From Streptomyces parvus (lineage in GTDB: Bacteria; Actinomycetota; Actinomycetes; Streptomycetales; Streptomycetaceae), in NCBI RefSeq assembly GCF_032121415.1, contig NZ_CP135079.1:3038001-3102000 (forward strand): a stretch of 64,000 nt of DNA. The letters are read 5' to 3'. The notes beneath the pieces were generated by a model. That model searched no databases, had not been told where the DNA came from, and saw nothing but the letters and a program-made list of their open reading frames with translations. The position numbers and the translations under genes are program-made. The stretch's first letter is position 1. Every line of letters begins with the position of its first letter. Below are positions 1 to 8,429 of this stretch, piece by piece.

Positions 1-1
1 C

Positions 2-1420
2 GAGCCCCGGTCGGCCGCCGCCGCGCTGGCCCGGCTGGACCATGCGCCGGTGCCGCCCGATCCGCCGGCCCGGTCCGCCGAACCGGGCGCGCAGTCCTCC
101 CTCTTCGAGCCGTCGCCCGGGACCGGTGTGCCGTTCGAGGGGCTCCTGCGGGTCTACGCGGACCAGCTGCGCCGCCATGACGCGGCGGAGCACCCGGACC
201 GGATGCGGCTGCTCACCGCGTCGGAGTCGGCGGGGATGCTCGTGGCCGCCGAGATGCACCGGGCCGGGCTGCCCTGGCGTGCCGACGTCCACCGGGCGGT
301 GCTGGACGGGCTGCTGGGCGAGCGGTACGCGGGCGGCGGCGAGCCCCGCAGACTCGCCGAGCTGGCGGACGAGGTGTCGGCGGCGTTCGGCAGACGAGTG
401 CGCCCGGATCTGCCCGCCGATGTGGTGAAGGCGTTCGCGCAGGCGGGCATCCCGGTGAAGTCGACCCGGCGGTGGGAGCTGGAGGGGCTGGACCACCCGG
501 CGGTCGCACCGCTGATCGCGTACAAGAAGCTGTACCGGATCTGGACCGCGCACGGCTGGTCCTGGCTCCAGGACTGGGTGCGCGAGGGCCGCTTCCGCCC
601 GGAGTACCAGCCGGGCGGCACGGTCAGCGGCCGCTGGACGACCAACGGCGGCGGGGCCCTCCAGATCCCCAAGGTGATCCGGCAGGCCGTCGTCGCCGAT
701 CCGGGGTGGCGGCTCGTCGTCGCGGACGCCGACCAGATGGAGCCCCGGGTGCTGGCGGCGATCTCCCGCGACCGGGGTCTCATGGAGGTGGCCGGTCATG
801 ACGGCGACCTCTACAAGGCCCTGTCCGACCGGGCGTTCTCCGGCGACCGCGAGCACGCCAAGCTGGCGCTGCTCGGAGCGGTCTACGGCCAGACCTCAGG
901 GGACGGCCTGAAGAACCTGGCCGCGCTGCGCCGCCGCTTCCCGCTGGCCGTCGCCCATGTCGACGACGCGGCACGGGCGGGCGAGGAGGGGCGCGTGGTG
1001 CGGACCTGGCTGGGCCGCACCAGCCCGCCGGTCGCGCTGGCGGGCCAGGACGAGGAGGCGGGCATCCCCCAGGAGGACCCGGAGGACGGCCGGGGCGCCG
1101 GGGCCGCGTCCGGCGGCGGCACGGCCCGGGCCAGGGGCCGCTTCACGCGCAACTTCGTGGTGCAGGGCAGCGCGGCCGACTGGGCGCTGCTGCTCCTGGC
1201 CGGGCTGCGCCGGACGCTCTTCGAGCAGGGGCTGCGGGCGCAGCTGGTGTTCTTCCAGCACGATGAGGTGATCGTGCACTGCCCGGCCGAGGAGAGCGCC
1301 GCCGTCGCCGAGGCGATCCGCGCGGCGGGCGAGCTGGCCGGGCGGACCGCCTTCGGTGAGACTCCGGTGCGGTTCCCCTTCACGACGGCGGTGGTGGAGC
1401 GGTACGCGGACGCGAAGTGA
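2..1420 (+). CDS. PolA-like bifunctional 3'-5' exonuclease/DNA polymerase, 5'-truncated by window edge
   Basis: This is a family A DNA polymerase domain. The frame is open to the first base of the window and a GTG at 50 is only an internal candidate, so the gene begins upstream and its N-terminal exonuclease part is missing here. Visible polymerase motifs are motif A as DADQMEPRVLA near 724-756, a motif B-like KLALLGAVYGQ near 859-891, and motif C as QHDEVIVH near 1258-1281. Streptomyces carry this stand-alone polymerase, usually annotated as bifunctional exonuclease/polymerase, in addition to PolA; that is family knowledge. A role in repair or gap filling is inferred. It is followed by a convergent minus-strand gene. 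Confidence 0.85.
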   Translation, partial: EPRSAAAALARLDHAPVPPDPPARSAEPGAQSSLFEPSPGTGVPFEGLLRVYADQLRRHDAAEHPDRMRLLTASESAGMLVAAEMHRAGLPWRADVHRAVLDGLLGERYAGGGEPRRLAELADEVSAAFGRRVRPDLPADVVKAFAQAGIPVKSTRRWELEGLDHPAVAPLIAYKKLYRIWTAHGWSWLQDWVREGRFRPEYQPGGTVSGRWTTNGGGALQIPKVIRQAVVADPGWRLVVADADQMEPRVLAAISRDRGLMEVAGHDGDLYKALSDRAFSGDREHAKLALLGAVYGQTSGDGLKNLAALRRRFPLAVAHVDDAARAGEEGRVVRTWLGRTSPPVALAGQDEEAGIPQEDPEDGRGAGAASGGGTARARGRFTRNFVVQGSAADWALLLLAGLRRTLFEQGLRAQLVFFQHDEVIVHCPAEESAAVAEAIRAAGELAGRTAFGETPVRFPFTTAVVERYADAK

Positions 1421-1464
1421 CACCCGGGGCGCGGCGTCTCGGCCCCGCGCCTGTGGCCTGCGGC

Positions 1465-2367
1465 CTACCGCTGCTGGAGCTTGGGCCACTCCGGGCTGAC
1501 GACCAGGGCGGTGAGCTGGTCCAGGGTGAGCGCGGGCGCCGTGCGGGTGGCGGCGCTCGACTGCTCGCCGGAGTTGAAGGCCGAGACGACGACCCGCATA
1601 CCGTCCGGGCGCATGCTGTCGGCCGTCCACATGACGACCCCCGAGCCGCCCTCCTCCCCGGGCTTCTTCGAGGTGGCGAGCAGGGTGCCGTCGGGCAGGG
1701 TGGTCGCGTCGCGGTACAGCTGGTCGGCGACGTCCCGCATGTCCTGCTGCACATTGACCTGCACGAGGGAGCGGCCCTTGCCGTCGTTCACGACGACCGA
1801 GGCGAACTCGCCCCCGCTGCCCGTCACGTCCGTCACGGTCAGCCCCTCGGGCAGCAACCCGCGGAAGGTGTCCATCAGAGCCGCGTAATCGAGCGGCGGC
1901 GCCGGCTCCCCGGCGTCGTGCGTTCCGCGCGAGGCCGGGGCGGCAAGGGCTCACCGGTGCCCGCACCCGCCGTGGGGGTGTCGGTGGCGCCGGCCGTCGG
2001 CGCGTCCGACGGCGAGGGGGTCACCGTCGCGGCGTCCCCGTCCGGGGCCGCCGGCGTGGGCGTGGCGGTCGCCGTCGGGAGCGTGCCGGTCGCCGGTGCG
2101 AGCGTCGGAGTCTGGCCGACCGGTCCGCTGCTCGCGACGTTCACCCCGCCGCCGGAGGTGCCCGACTGGCCTGTGGCGAAGGTGACTCCGCCGCCGACGA
2201 GGGCCAGGGTCAGCACACTTCCGGCCACGGCGGCGCACGGTGCGCCGCCCCTGTTCCAGCGCGCCGTCCACCAGGGCGGCACGGCCGGACAGCTCGAAGG
2301 TCTCTCCGGCACGGCGCAGTTCCGTACCGAGGCTGTCCTCGAACGGCAGCTCGTCTTCGCTGGGCAT
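1465..2367 (-). pseudogene. Membrane-anchored partner of SigE-family sigma factor, two compensating frameshifts
   Basis: The coding signal is continuous but uses two frames. From ATG 2367 it reads a soluble N-terminus (MPSEDELPFEDSLGTELRRA). Near 2235 the sense moves one base downstream into a frame carrying a transmembrane helix (AVAGSVLTLALVGGGVTF) and a Pro/Thr/Ala-rich extracellular linker. Between about 1945 and 1885 it returns to the original frame, giving PPLDYAALMDTFRGLLPEG and a C-terminal domain ending at 1465. Net shift is zero. It lies 88 bp downstream of a sigma factor gene, an arrangement typical of SigE-family sigma factors with a membrane protein partner. It could be a true pseudogene or two sequencing errors; the sequence alone cannot separate these. 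Confidence 0.6.
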
Positions 2368-2455
2368 GGGGAACCACCACTTCTCGTATCGGATTGCTCG
2401 ACAGTTTCGACGGCCCGCGGGCGCGGTGGGCCGGGGGGCGGGGAGTGCCCGTACG

Positions 2456-2965
2456 TCAGCGGGCGGCGAACTCCGCGATGCTGCCGCCCAGCTGTTCCCG
2501 CAGCCGTCCGAGCGCCCGCACGCAGCGGGTCCGTACGGCGGCCGGGCTGACCTGGAGGGCGGCGGCGGTCTCCTCGATGCTGCGGTCTTCCCAGTACCGC
2601 AGGACCACGACCGCGCGGTCCTTGGGCGCCAGTTGGGACAGGGCGCGCAGCAGCGTCATCCGCAGCGCCGGATCGTCGGGGTCGGCCGAGGCGCCCTCGG
2701 GCAGTTCGGCCAGCGGGCGTTCGCTCGCGGAGCGGCGCCGCCGATGGGTCAGGAACGTCCTCACCAGCACGGTCTGTGCGTACGCGGCCGGGTCGTCGAT
2801 CCGGCGGGCGCGGCCCCACGCCACGTACATCCGGCTCAGCGTCTCCTGCGCCGGATCCTCGGCGAGATGCACATCACCGCTGGTCAACAGGCAGGCCGAG
2901 CGGAACAGATGGCCGGCCCGGCCGGCCGCGAACACCCTGAACCCGTCGGTACGCGCAGCCTTCAT
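2456..2965 (-). CDS. SigE-family ECF RNA polymerase sigma factor
   Basis: A 169-residue sigma-70-like factor with region 2 (RSACLLTSGDVHLAEDPAQETLSRMYVAW) followed by region 4 with a helix-turn-helix (LAPKDRAVVVLRYWEDRSIEETAAALQVSPAAVRTRCVRAL; only its parts are quoted as landmarks). The SigE family is a group of short ECF-like factors expanded in actinomycetes. ATG 2965 is chosen because the family starts close to the region 2 helix; a longer form from 3088 would add an unrelated Arg/Pro-rich stretch. The gene directly upstream of the frameshifted membrane protein suggests a sigma/anti-sigma-like pair, which is an inference. Its target promoters are not apparent. Confidence 0.85.
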   Translation of the reverse strand: MKAARTDGFRVFAAGRAGHLFRSACLLTSGDVHLAEDPAQETLSRMYVAWGRARRIDDPAAYAQTVLVRTFLTHRRRRSASERPLAELPEGASADPDDPALRMTLLRALSQLAPKDRAVVVLRYWEDRSIEETAAALQVSPAAVRTRCVRALGRLREQLGGSIAEFAAR

Positions 2966-3145
2966 GCTCTCCCCCGTCCACCCACCCGTTCCGCCCTTCC
3001 TCCTCCACGACGCGACGGGGCCGGGCAAATGTTTCGGACGGTCCGCGAGAACTTCTCCCGGCCGCACACGGAGAAGCGCCCCGTTCACGCGCCGGACGGC
3101 GTGAACGGGGCGCGGGCGGTGGTGCGCGCTCGCTGTTTCTGCTCT

Positions 3146-4018
3146 CTACCCGCGTTCCCACAACGCGGGGACGTTCGGCGGCTCCCAGCCGGAGATGGCC
3201 TGGTGCGCCTGCAGACAGCGGTAGGCGACCCCGCCGTAGGTCACGCGGTCGCCCGCGCGGTAGGAGGTGCCGGAGGCCCAGCTGGTCCCCGGCTCGGTGG
3301 GTGGGTCGGTGGGCGGATCGGTCGGAACGGGCGTCTGGGCCACGTCCAGGACGAAGTCGAAGGACCCCTGGCGCCCGTTGCCGACGTTGCGGACGTTCAT
3401 CAGCAGCTCGGGGTCGAACAGGGCGTCGGTGTTGTTGCGCGGCTCGTTCGGGAAGTACAGCTGGGTGGTGAGGATGCGGCCGCCGGGCGCCTGCGCCTTC
3501 ACGTGGATGTGGCGCGTACGGCCCGGGTAGAGGCCCGGCACGATCGTGGTGAGGCTGAACGAGCCGTCCGCACCGGTGAACTGGTGTCCCCGGAAGGCGA
3601 ACTGAGCCATGTCGTAGGCCCCGTTCGTGTCCGCCTGCCAGAAGTCGAGCAGGGCCCCGGAGACGGGCCGGCAGGCCCGCCCGAAGACGTAGCCGCTCAC
3701 GGTGAGCGGTACGCCGGGGGTGCCGGGGGTCACCAGGCTGGTGCGGCGCGGCGAGTTGGGCTTGAAGTACGGCCCCTCCATCTGCGGCGGCGTCGTGTCG
3801 TCGCCGTCGTCGCACTCCGGGGTGGGGGCCAGGGGACCGCTTCCGGTGGAGGCGGCGTCGCGGGCGAGCGCGACGCCCCCTCCGGCGAGCAGGGGCGCGG
3901 CGCTCGCGACGAGCGCGGCCTTCAGGAGGCCTTTGCGGCTGATCCGCCGCCGGTCGCCCGACGCCTCGTCGGAGGCGCCCGGGTCGTGCGGGGTTGCGTT
4001 GTCCATGGGTGGGGTCAT
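3146..4018 (-). CDS. Secreted intradiol ring-cleavage dioxygenase with C-terminal carbohydrate-binding-type module
   Basis: A 290-residue exported enzyme. Residues 22-52 form a Tat-like signal (SRKGLLKAALVASA, an RK variant of the twin-arginine motif). Residues 75-228 are the intradiol dioxygenase domain with the expected non-haem Fe(III) ligands Tyr135, Tyr164, His170 and His172 (GLYPGR and RHIHVK). A Pro/Thr linker (230-244) leads to a CBM5/12-like module at 247-290 with aromatic residues. The family cleaves catechol-type rings; a secreted dioxygenase fused to this module has been described in a cellulolytic Streptomyces and linked to lignin-derived aromatics. The start has GAGGA upstream. 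The neighbouring protease carries a homologous module. Confidence 0.9.
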   Translation of the reverse strand: MTPPMDNATPHDPGASDEASGDRRRISRKGLLKAALVASAAPLLAGGGVALARDAASTGSGPLAPTPECDDGDDTTPPQMEGPYFKPNSPRRTSLVTPGTPGVPLTVSGYVFGRACRPVSGALLDFWQADTNGAYDMAQFAFRGHQFTGADGSFSLTTIVPGLYPGRTRHIHVKAQAPGGRILTTQLYFPNEPRNNTDALFDPELLMNVRNVGNGRQGSFDFVLDVAQTPVPTDPPTDPPTEPGTSWASGTSYRAGDRVTYGGVAYRCLQAHQAISGWEPPNVPALWERG

Positions 4019-4121
4019 AACGGTTTCCTCGGAGTCCTCGGGGGGCCTCGACGCGGGGAGGCGGGAGGCGGGGAGGTTCAGGAGGTGCTGTTGCGGGGGT
4101 GCCGTCCCGGGTCCGGGACGG

Positions 4122-5489
4122 TCAGATCCGCTGCCAGAGGGCGGGGACGGCAGCAGGGGTCCAGCCGGGCTGCGCCGTGTGCGCCTGGAGGCAGCGGTAG
4201 GCCGCTCCGTCGTACGTCACCGTGGCTCCGGCGGCGTACGCGGTGCCGGCCGCCCAGGTGCCGCCCGGCGGGTCGGTCGGCGGCGTGGTCGGCGGGTCAG
4301 TGGGCGTCCCGCTGGTGACCAGGGTCAGCCCGTACGCCTGGAGCAGCGGGTTGAGCGGCTGGAAGTACGTCGTACCTCCCGACGAGCAGGTGCCCGAGCC
4401 GCCGGAGGTGACGCCCTGCGCCTGGTTGCCGGAGATGTACGAGCCGCCGGAGTCGCCGGGCTCCGCGCAGACGCTGGTGCGGGTCACGCCGGAGATGGTG
4501 CCTTCCGGGTAGGTGACGCTGGTGTTGAGCTGCTGGATGGTGCCGCAGTGCCAGCCGGTGGTGGAGCCGGAGCGGCAGACCGAGGCGCCGACGACGGAGG
4601 CGGTGGATCCGGCCACGGTGACGTCGCCCCGCCCGTAGCCGTTGACCGTCGGACGCGGGGTCCAGTTGGCGTTGGTGGCGACCCAGGCGTAGTCGCGGCC
4701 GGGGAAGGTGGAGCCCTGGAAGGTGCCCTGGGCCTGCTGGTTGAAGCCGTTGGTGGTCGTGCCGACCCGGCCGCAGTGGCCCGCCGTGGCGAAGCCGTCC
4801 TGTGTGCCGCGCTTGACGGAGAAGCCGATGGAACAGCGGCCGGAGCCGTTCATGTAGTACGCGTCGCCGCCCCGGAGGTCGGCGAAGGTGCGGGGCTTCT
4901 CGGCGGAGCGGGCGACGGTGACGAGGGAGCTGTCGACCCCGGCCGCCTTGCGGAACGCCGTTCCGGCGGCGGTGTTCGCGGCGTTCACGACGACCCGGTT
5001 GGCCTCGACGTCGACGTACCAGACGGGCACGTCCTTCGGGGCCTCGCGCCGGGCTGCCCGGTCGAGGCTCTCCTTGACGCCTTCGAGCCGGTCCAGGCTG
5101 TGGGCGACGACCTCGGCCCGCGCCCCGGCCCCGGTGATCCGGGCGGTCTGGGAGGCGTCGGTGGTGGAGACGGTCAGGGTCGCCCGCGCGCCGCCGACCC
5201 GGGCTCCGGCGAAGTCGGCGCCGAGGGACTTCTCCAGACCGGCGGCCACGGCCGCGGCGCGGTACTCGTTCGCCATCCGGCTCCGGGCGTCGTCCGCGTC
5301 CAGGCCGAGGTCGCGTTCCATGGCGGCCAGCAGTCCGGGCGACAGGCTGTCGGCGGAGACCGGCGGTGCGGTGCTGTCCGCCGGGTCGGCGGACGCCACG
5401 CCGGTCAGCCCGGCGAGGGCGAGCGCACCCACGGCCACCGTGGCGGTGCCGACGGCGAGGGCGCGTCTGCGGAGCGTGGTTCTCTCCAC
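4122..5489 (-). CDS. Streptogrisin C-like S1 family serine protease with prodomain and C-terminal binding module
   Basis: A 455-residue secreted chymotrypsin-fold protease. The order is signal peptide 1-34, alpha-lytic-protease-type propeptide about 50-200, catalytic domain about 205-390, Thr/Pro linker, and a CBM5/12-like module 410-455. The catalytic triad is visible as His238 (TAGHCG), Asp266 (GRDYAWV) and Ser347 (GDSGGS). Streptogrisin C of Streptomyces has this architecture with a chitin-binding domain. The GTG start at 5489 is preceded by AAGGAG at good spacing. It lies upstream of and in the same direction as the secreted dioxygenase but with a gap of about 100 bp, so co-transcription is possible but not shown. 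Confidence 0.93.
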   Translation of the reverse strand: MERTTLRRRALAVGTATVAVGALALAGLTGVASADPADSTAPPVSADSLSPGLLAAMERDLGLDADDARSRMANEYRAAAVAAGLEKSLGADFAGARVGGARATLTVSTTDASQTARITGAGARAEVVAHSLDRLEGVKESLDRAARREAPKDVPVWYVDVEANRVVVNAANTAAGTAFRKAAGVDSSLVTVARSAEKPRTFADLRGGDAYYMNGSGRCSIGFSVKRGTQDGFATAGHCGRVGTTTNGFNQQAQGTFQGSTFPGRDYAWVATNANWTPRPTVNGYGRGDVTVAGSTASVVGASVCRSGSTTGWHCGTIQQLNTSVTYPEGTISGVTRTSVCAEPGDSGGSYISGNQAQGVTSGGSGTCSSGGTTYFQPLNPLLQAYGLTLVTSGTPTDPPTTPPTDPPGGTWAAGTAYAAGATVTYDGAAYRCLQAHTAQPGWTPAAVPALWQRI

Positions 5490-5687
5490 GTGACTCTCCT
5501 TGGTTCAGGGGTGTCCCGATCCGGCGGGGGTTGGTCCGGACCAGGGAATTGCCGAAACCGTAGCGGCGGTGACACCCGGCACAGGAGATCCCGTTCACCC
5601 CCCTCCCTCCGCGTTATGGGGGCCGGACGCCCTCGGGAGCCGGAAGCCGTCTCCCCTTCGGCGGAGCGCCCGGGTAGGTTCGCCCTC

Positions 5688-6380
5688 ATGCACACAGGGC
5701 AACTTCTGGGCTCGGGACGCACCGCCGACGTGTACGCACTCGACGGCTCCTGGGTCCTTCGCCGCTACCGGGACCGCTCCGACACCACGGAGGAGCTGGC
5801 CGTGATGAGTTACGTCAGCGCCTTCGGCTTCCCGGTGCCGCGCATCGGTCCGCCCGCCCGGGGGGCCCGCCCCACGGACCTGGTGCTCCAGCGGCTGACC
5901 GGCCCGACCCTGGCCGAGGCCCTGCTGGCGGGGCGGCTGGAGGCGGCGGAGGCGGGGGCCCTGCTCGCCCGTCTGCTGCGGGAGTTGCACGCGATACCGC
6001 CCCGGGTCTCGACGAACCCGGAGGACTGCGTGCTCCATCTGGACCTGCATCCGGAGAACGTCATGCTGACGGCTCAGGGCGCGGTGGTGATCGGCTGGTC
6101 CAGTGCGGCGGAGGGCCCGCCCGGACTCGACCGGGCGATGTCGGCGCTCGCCCTGGCCCGGATCGCACTGGACCCGGCGTTCCCGGCCGGGGCCGACGTA
6201 CGGCCGCTGCTGGCGGCGCTCCTCGCCGAACTCGCCGACGACGGGGGCGCGTCGGCCGCCGATCTGGCACTGGCCCGGACCCGCCAGCGGCAGAACCCGT
6301 ATCTGACGGAGGCCGAACGGGGCCGCCTGGACGAGGCGGTGGACCTGGTGCTGGACCAGTCCAGCCCCTCCGGCGGCTGA
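5688..6380 (+). CDS. APH-fold phosphotransferase family protein with Asp-to-Gly change at the metal site
   Basis: A 230-residue protein with aminoglycoside-phosphotransferase/choline-kinase fold features: an N-terminal nucleotide lobe (LGSGRTADVYAL), a hinge region (LVLQRLTGPTL) and the catalytic loop HLDLHPENVM. The downstream metal-binding position, normally Asp in an IDW-type motif, is Gly136 (VVIGWSSAAEG, GGC at 6093-6095). The usual GxDxA-like C-terminal helices follow. The function and substrate are unknown; the fold covers small-molecule kinases and many uncharacterised actinobacterial proteins. Loss of the Asp could impair catalysis. ATG 5688 is chosen because homology-like sequence begins there; the frame upstream is open only because it is antisense to the protease. 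Confidence 0.75.
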   Translation: MHTGQLLGSGRTADVYALDGSWVLRRYRDRSDTTEELAVMSYVSAFGFPVPRIGPPARGARPTDLVLQRLTGPTLAEALLAGRLEAAEAGALLARLLRELHAIPPRVSTNPEDCVLHLDLHPENVMLTAQGAVVIGWSSAAEGPPGLDRAMSALALARIALDPAFPAGADVRPLLAALLAELADDGGASAADLALARTRQRQNPYLTEAERGRLDEAVDLVLDQSSPSGG

Positions 6381-6420
6381 GGAGCGGGAGCGCGGGAGCG
6401 GAGCCCCCGGCAGGAAGCGC

Positions 6421-6702
6421 TCAGCGGCGCCCGCGCCGCGCGTCCCGCACCCGCCGCAGCCGGTTCACCGTGACCGGATCCTCCCGCAGCGCCCGCTCGT
6501 CCTCGATCAGCGCGTTCAGCAGCTGGTAGTAGCGGACCGGCGAGATCCCGAGCTCCTCGCGGATCGCCCGCTCCTTCGCCCCGGGCCCCGGCCAGGGCCG
6601 CCGCTCCAGGGCGAGCAGGGCCCGGTCCCGTACGGACAGCTCGTCCGCACCGGGCGCGGGCGCGGCCGGGGCTTCGTGGTGTTCGCGGTCGGGGGCGGTC
6701 AT
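6421..6702 (-). CDS. DUF3263 domain-containing protein
   Basis: A 93-residue protein. The C-terminal 70 residues (LSVRDRALLALERRPW, GAKERAIREELGISPVRYYQLLN) match the DUF3263 pattern of small actinobacterial proteins with a helix-turn-helix-like region. The N-terminus is an Ala/Pro-rich tail. A DNA-binding role is plausible from the predicted helices but is not established for the family. The ATG at 6702 opens after a short non-coding stretch. It follows the sugar-binding lipoprotein on the same strand with a gap of 56 bp and might share its transcript. Confidence 0.8.
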   Translation of the reverse strand: MTAPDREHHEAPAAPAPGADELSVRDRALLALERRPWPGPGAKERAIREELGISPVRYYQLLNALIEDERALREDPVTVNRLRRVRDARRGRR

Positions 6703-6758
6703 ATCAACCAACCTAATACCCGCCCCCGACACCCACGCGCGGCCCGGCACCGCCCGGG

Positions 6759-8036
6759 CTACTCGGCGGCTTCCGCCTGCGCCGCCTCGGCGGCTATCTC
6801 CCCGAGGATGCTCTCGGGGTTGCTGCCCGGCGCGACCGCGCTGCCGATCTTCTTCTTGATCGCGTCGCTGACCGTGGCCCAGGAGGTCTTGCCGAACGGG
6901 GGCAGGGTCGAGTTGGGCAGTGCGGCCAGGAACTCGTGCAGCTTGTTGTGCTTCTTGTCGGTCTCCATCGCGGCGGAGGCGCTGCCGGTCACCGGGAGGA
7001 GGTCGTACTCCTCGGCGAACTCCAGCACGTTCTCGTCGGAGTAGGCGTAGTCCAGGAACGTGCCGATCTCCTTGCGGTGGCCGTTCTCCTTGAAGCCCAT
7101 CATCCAGTCGGCGACACCCATGGAGCCCTTGGTCGGGCCGTCGGCGCCGGGCAGCGGCACCATGCCGACCTTGACGCCCTTGGCCTCGGCCTCGTCCATC
7201 AGGGTGGGGTGGCCGTTGAGCATGCCGACCTTGCCGGCGGTGAACGCCTCGAAGGCCTTGGCCCGGTCCAGCTTGCCCGGCGCGACCGGGCCGGTGAGGC
7301 CCTTGCCGACGAGGTTGTCCCGCAGCCAGCGGAACGTGGCGACGTTCTCGGCCGAGTCGATGTCGTACGAGCCGACGTCGTCCGTGTAGCCGCCGTTGCC
7401 GCTGAGCAGCCACATCAGGGTCTCGGCCTGGGCCTCCTCCTGGCCGAGCGGCAGGGCGAAGGGGTAGTCGACGCCCTTCGCCTTGAGGGCCGCGGCGCTG
7501 CCGCTGATGTCGTCCCAGGTCTCGGGGGCGTCCAGGCCGGCCTGCTCGAAGAGCTTCTGGTTGTAGAAGAGCAGCCGGGTGCTGGCGACGAAGGGCAGGC
7601 CGTACAGCGTGCCGTCGACCTTGCCCGCGTCGGTGAGCGAGGGCAGGAAGTTGGCCGCGGTGCGGATCGCCAGCATCTCGTCGGCGCTGTAGAGCTTGCC
7701 CGCCTTGGCGTAGTCCGCGTAGGCGCCGATCTGGGCGATGTCCGGAGCGTCGCCGGCCTTGACCATCGCCGCGACCTCGCGGTCGACGTCCTTCCAGGAC
7801 AGGACGGTGACCTCGACCTTGATGCCGGGGTGCTCCTTCTCGAAGCCCGAGGCGACCCCGCTCCAGTACTTCTCGGAGCTGTTCTCCGGACCGGTGCCGT
7901 AGTCCGCGGCGACCAGCTTCAGCGTGACGTCGCCCGAAGCGGCGTCACCCCCGCAGGCCGACAACGTTGCCGTCATTCCCAGCGCGGCCACCGCCGCGGT
8001 CAGACCCAAAAAGCGCCGCTGCACAGCCTCGCCCAT
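6759..8036 (-). CDS. Extracellular sugar-binding lipoprotein of an ABC importer (orphan)
   Basis: A 425-residue family 1 solute-binding protein. Residues 1-27 form a lipoprotein signal with lipobox LSAC and lipidated Cys28. The mature part has the carbohydrate-binding fold landmarks (APDIAQIGAYADYAKAG; LYGLPFVAST; GSMGVADWMMGF). No permease genes are adjacent, so it must use permeases encoded elsewhere. It is divergent from nagK-nagA, and two DasR-type operators lie between them, suggesting N-acetylglucosamine, chitin-derived or related aminosugar ligands; this is inferred. The same gene order (binding protein, nagK, nagA) occurs in S. coelicolor. ATG 8036 is chosen over an upstream start because it places the Arg-Arg signal at the N-terminus. 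Confidence 0.88.
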   Translation of the reverse strand: MGEAVQRRFLGLTAAVAALGMTATLSACGGDAASGDVTLKLVAADYGTGPENSSEKYWSGVASGFEKEHPGIKVEVTVLSWKDVDREVAAMVKAGDAPDIAQIGAYADYAKAGKLYSADEMLAIRTAANFLPSLTDAGKVDGTLYGLPFVASTRLLFYNQKLFEQAGLDAPETWDDISGSAAALKAKGVDYPFALPLGQEEAQAETLMWLLSGNGGYTDDVGSYDIDSAENVATFRWLRDNLVGKGLTGPVAPGKLDRAKAFEAFTAGKVGMLNGHPTLMDEAEAKGVKVGMVPLPGADGPTKGSMGVADWMMGFKENGHRKEIGTFLDYAYSDENVLEFAEEYDLLPVTGSASAAMETDKKHNKLHEFLAALPNSTLPPFGKTSWATVSDAIKKKIGSAVAPGSNPESILGEIAAEAAQAEAAE

Positions 8037-8262
8037 CCTCGTCGATCGCCTTGCCACGGGCGGTGCGCGCGGCACAGGCCGCAGGCCTCGTTCGGCCGCG
8101 GCAGTGCCGCCCTGTCCTGGGCACCGTCCGGATGAACTGCGATTTTCCCCCATTGCCGACGCGAAGGTCTACACCACCGGCGTATCGCTTCGGCAACGTA
8201 TACGGGCCTCGGAAGCCACAACTGGCCTGCGGGCACTGGAAGTCGGAGGCCCCTGCCCGTAT

Positions 8263-8278
8263 CTTGGTCCAGACCTTT
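8263..8278. promoter_or_regulatory. dre-like DasR operator (weaker)
   Basis: The 16-mer CTTGGTCCAGACCTTT keeps the GGTC and AGACC cores of the DasR-responsive element (consensus A[G/C]TGGTCTAGACCA[G/C]T) with about 11 of 16 positions matching. It lies 227 bp upstream of the binding-protein start. Confidence 0.5.
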
Positions 8279-8385
8279 GACCCGGATTCCCGCCGACCCG
8301 CGGTTCCCATACGTGATGTTCCGGAAGAAAAAGGTCCGTTCTTCACTCGTTCATCATTTTGTATGGGTGCGCAACAAACCGCGCT

Positions 8386-8401
8386 AGTGGACTAGACCTT
8401 T
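8386..8401. promoter_or_regulatory. dre-like DasR operator upstream of nagK
   Basis: The 16-mer AGTGGACTAGACCTTT matches the DasR dre consensus at about 13 of 16 positions and lies 28 bp before the nagK start, where a bound GntR-type repressor would block transcription. DasR releases DNA in response to aminosugar phosphates; this is known for the regulon. Confidence 0.65.
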
Positions 8402-8429
8402 TGGGGGTCGGCGGGCGAAACTGTCTCCC

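Larger units (their letters stand above)
8037..8429. other. Divergent intergenic region between sugar-binding lipoprotein and nagK
   Basis: A 393-bp region with no supported gene. G+C is lower than in the flanking genes in its nagK-proximal half. It holds two dre-like operators (8263-8278 and 8386-8401), listed separately. No clear -35/-10 pair could be assigned for either gene. Short frames through it have no coding character. Confidence 0.7.

Noticed and set aside
3702..5687. Long open frame upstream of the APH-fold gene on the plus strand
   Set aside because: It is antisense to the dioxygenase and protease genes and is Gly/Arg/Val-rich with no domain. Only the part from ATG 5688 codes.
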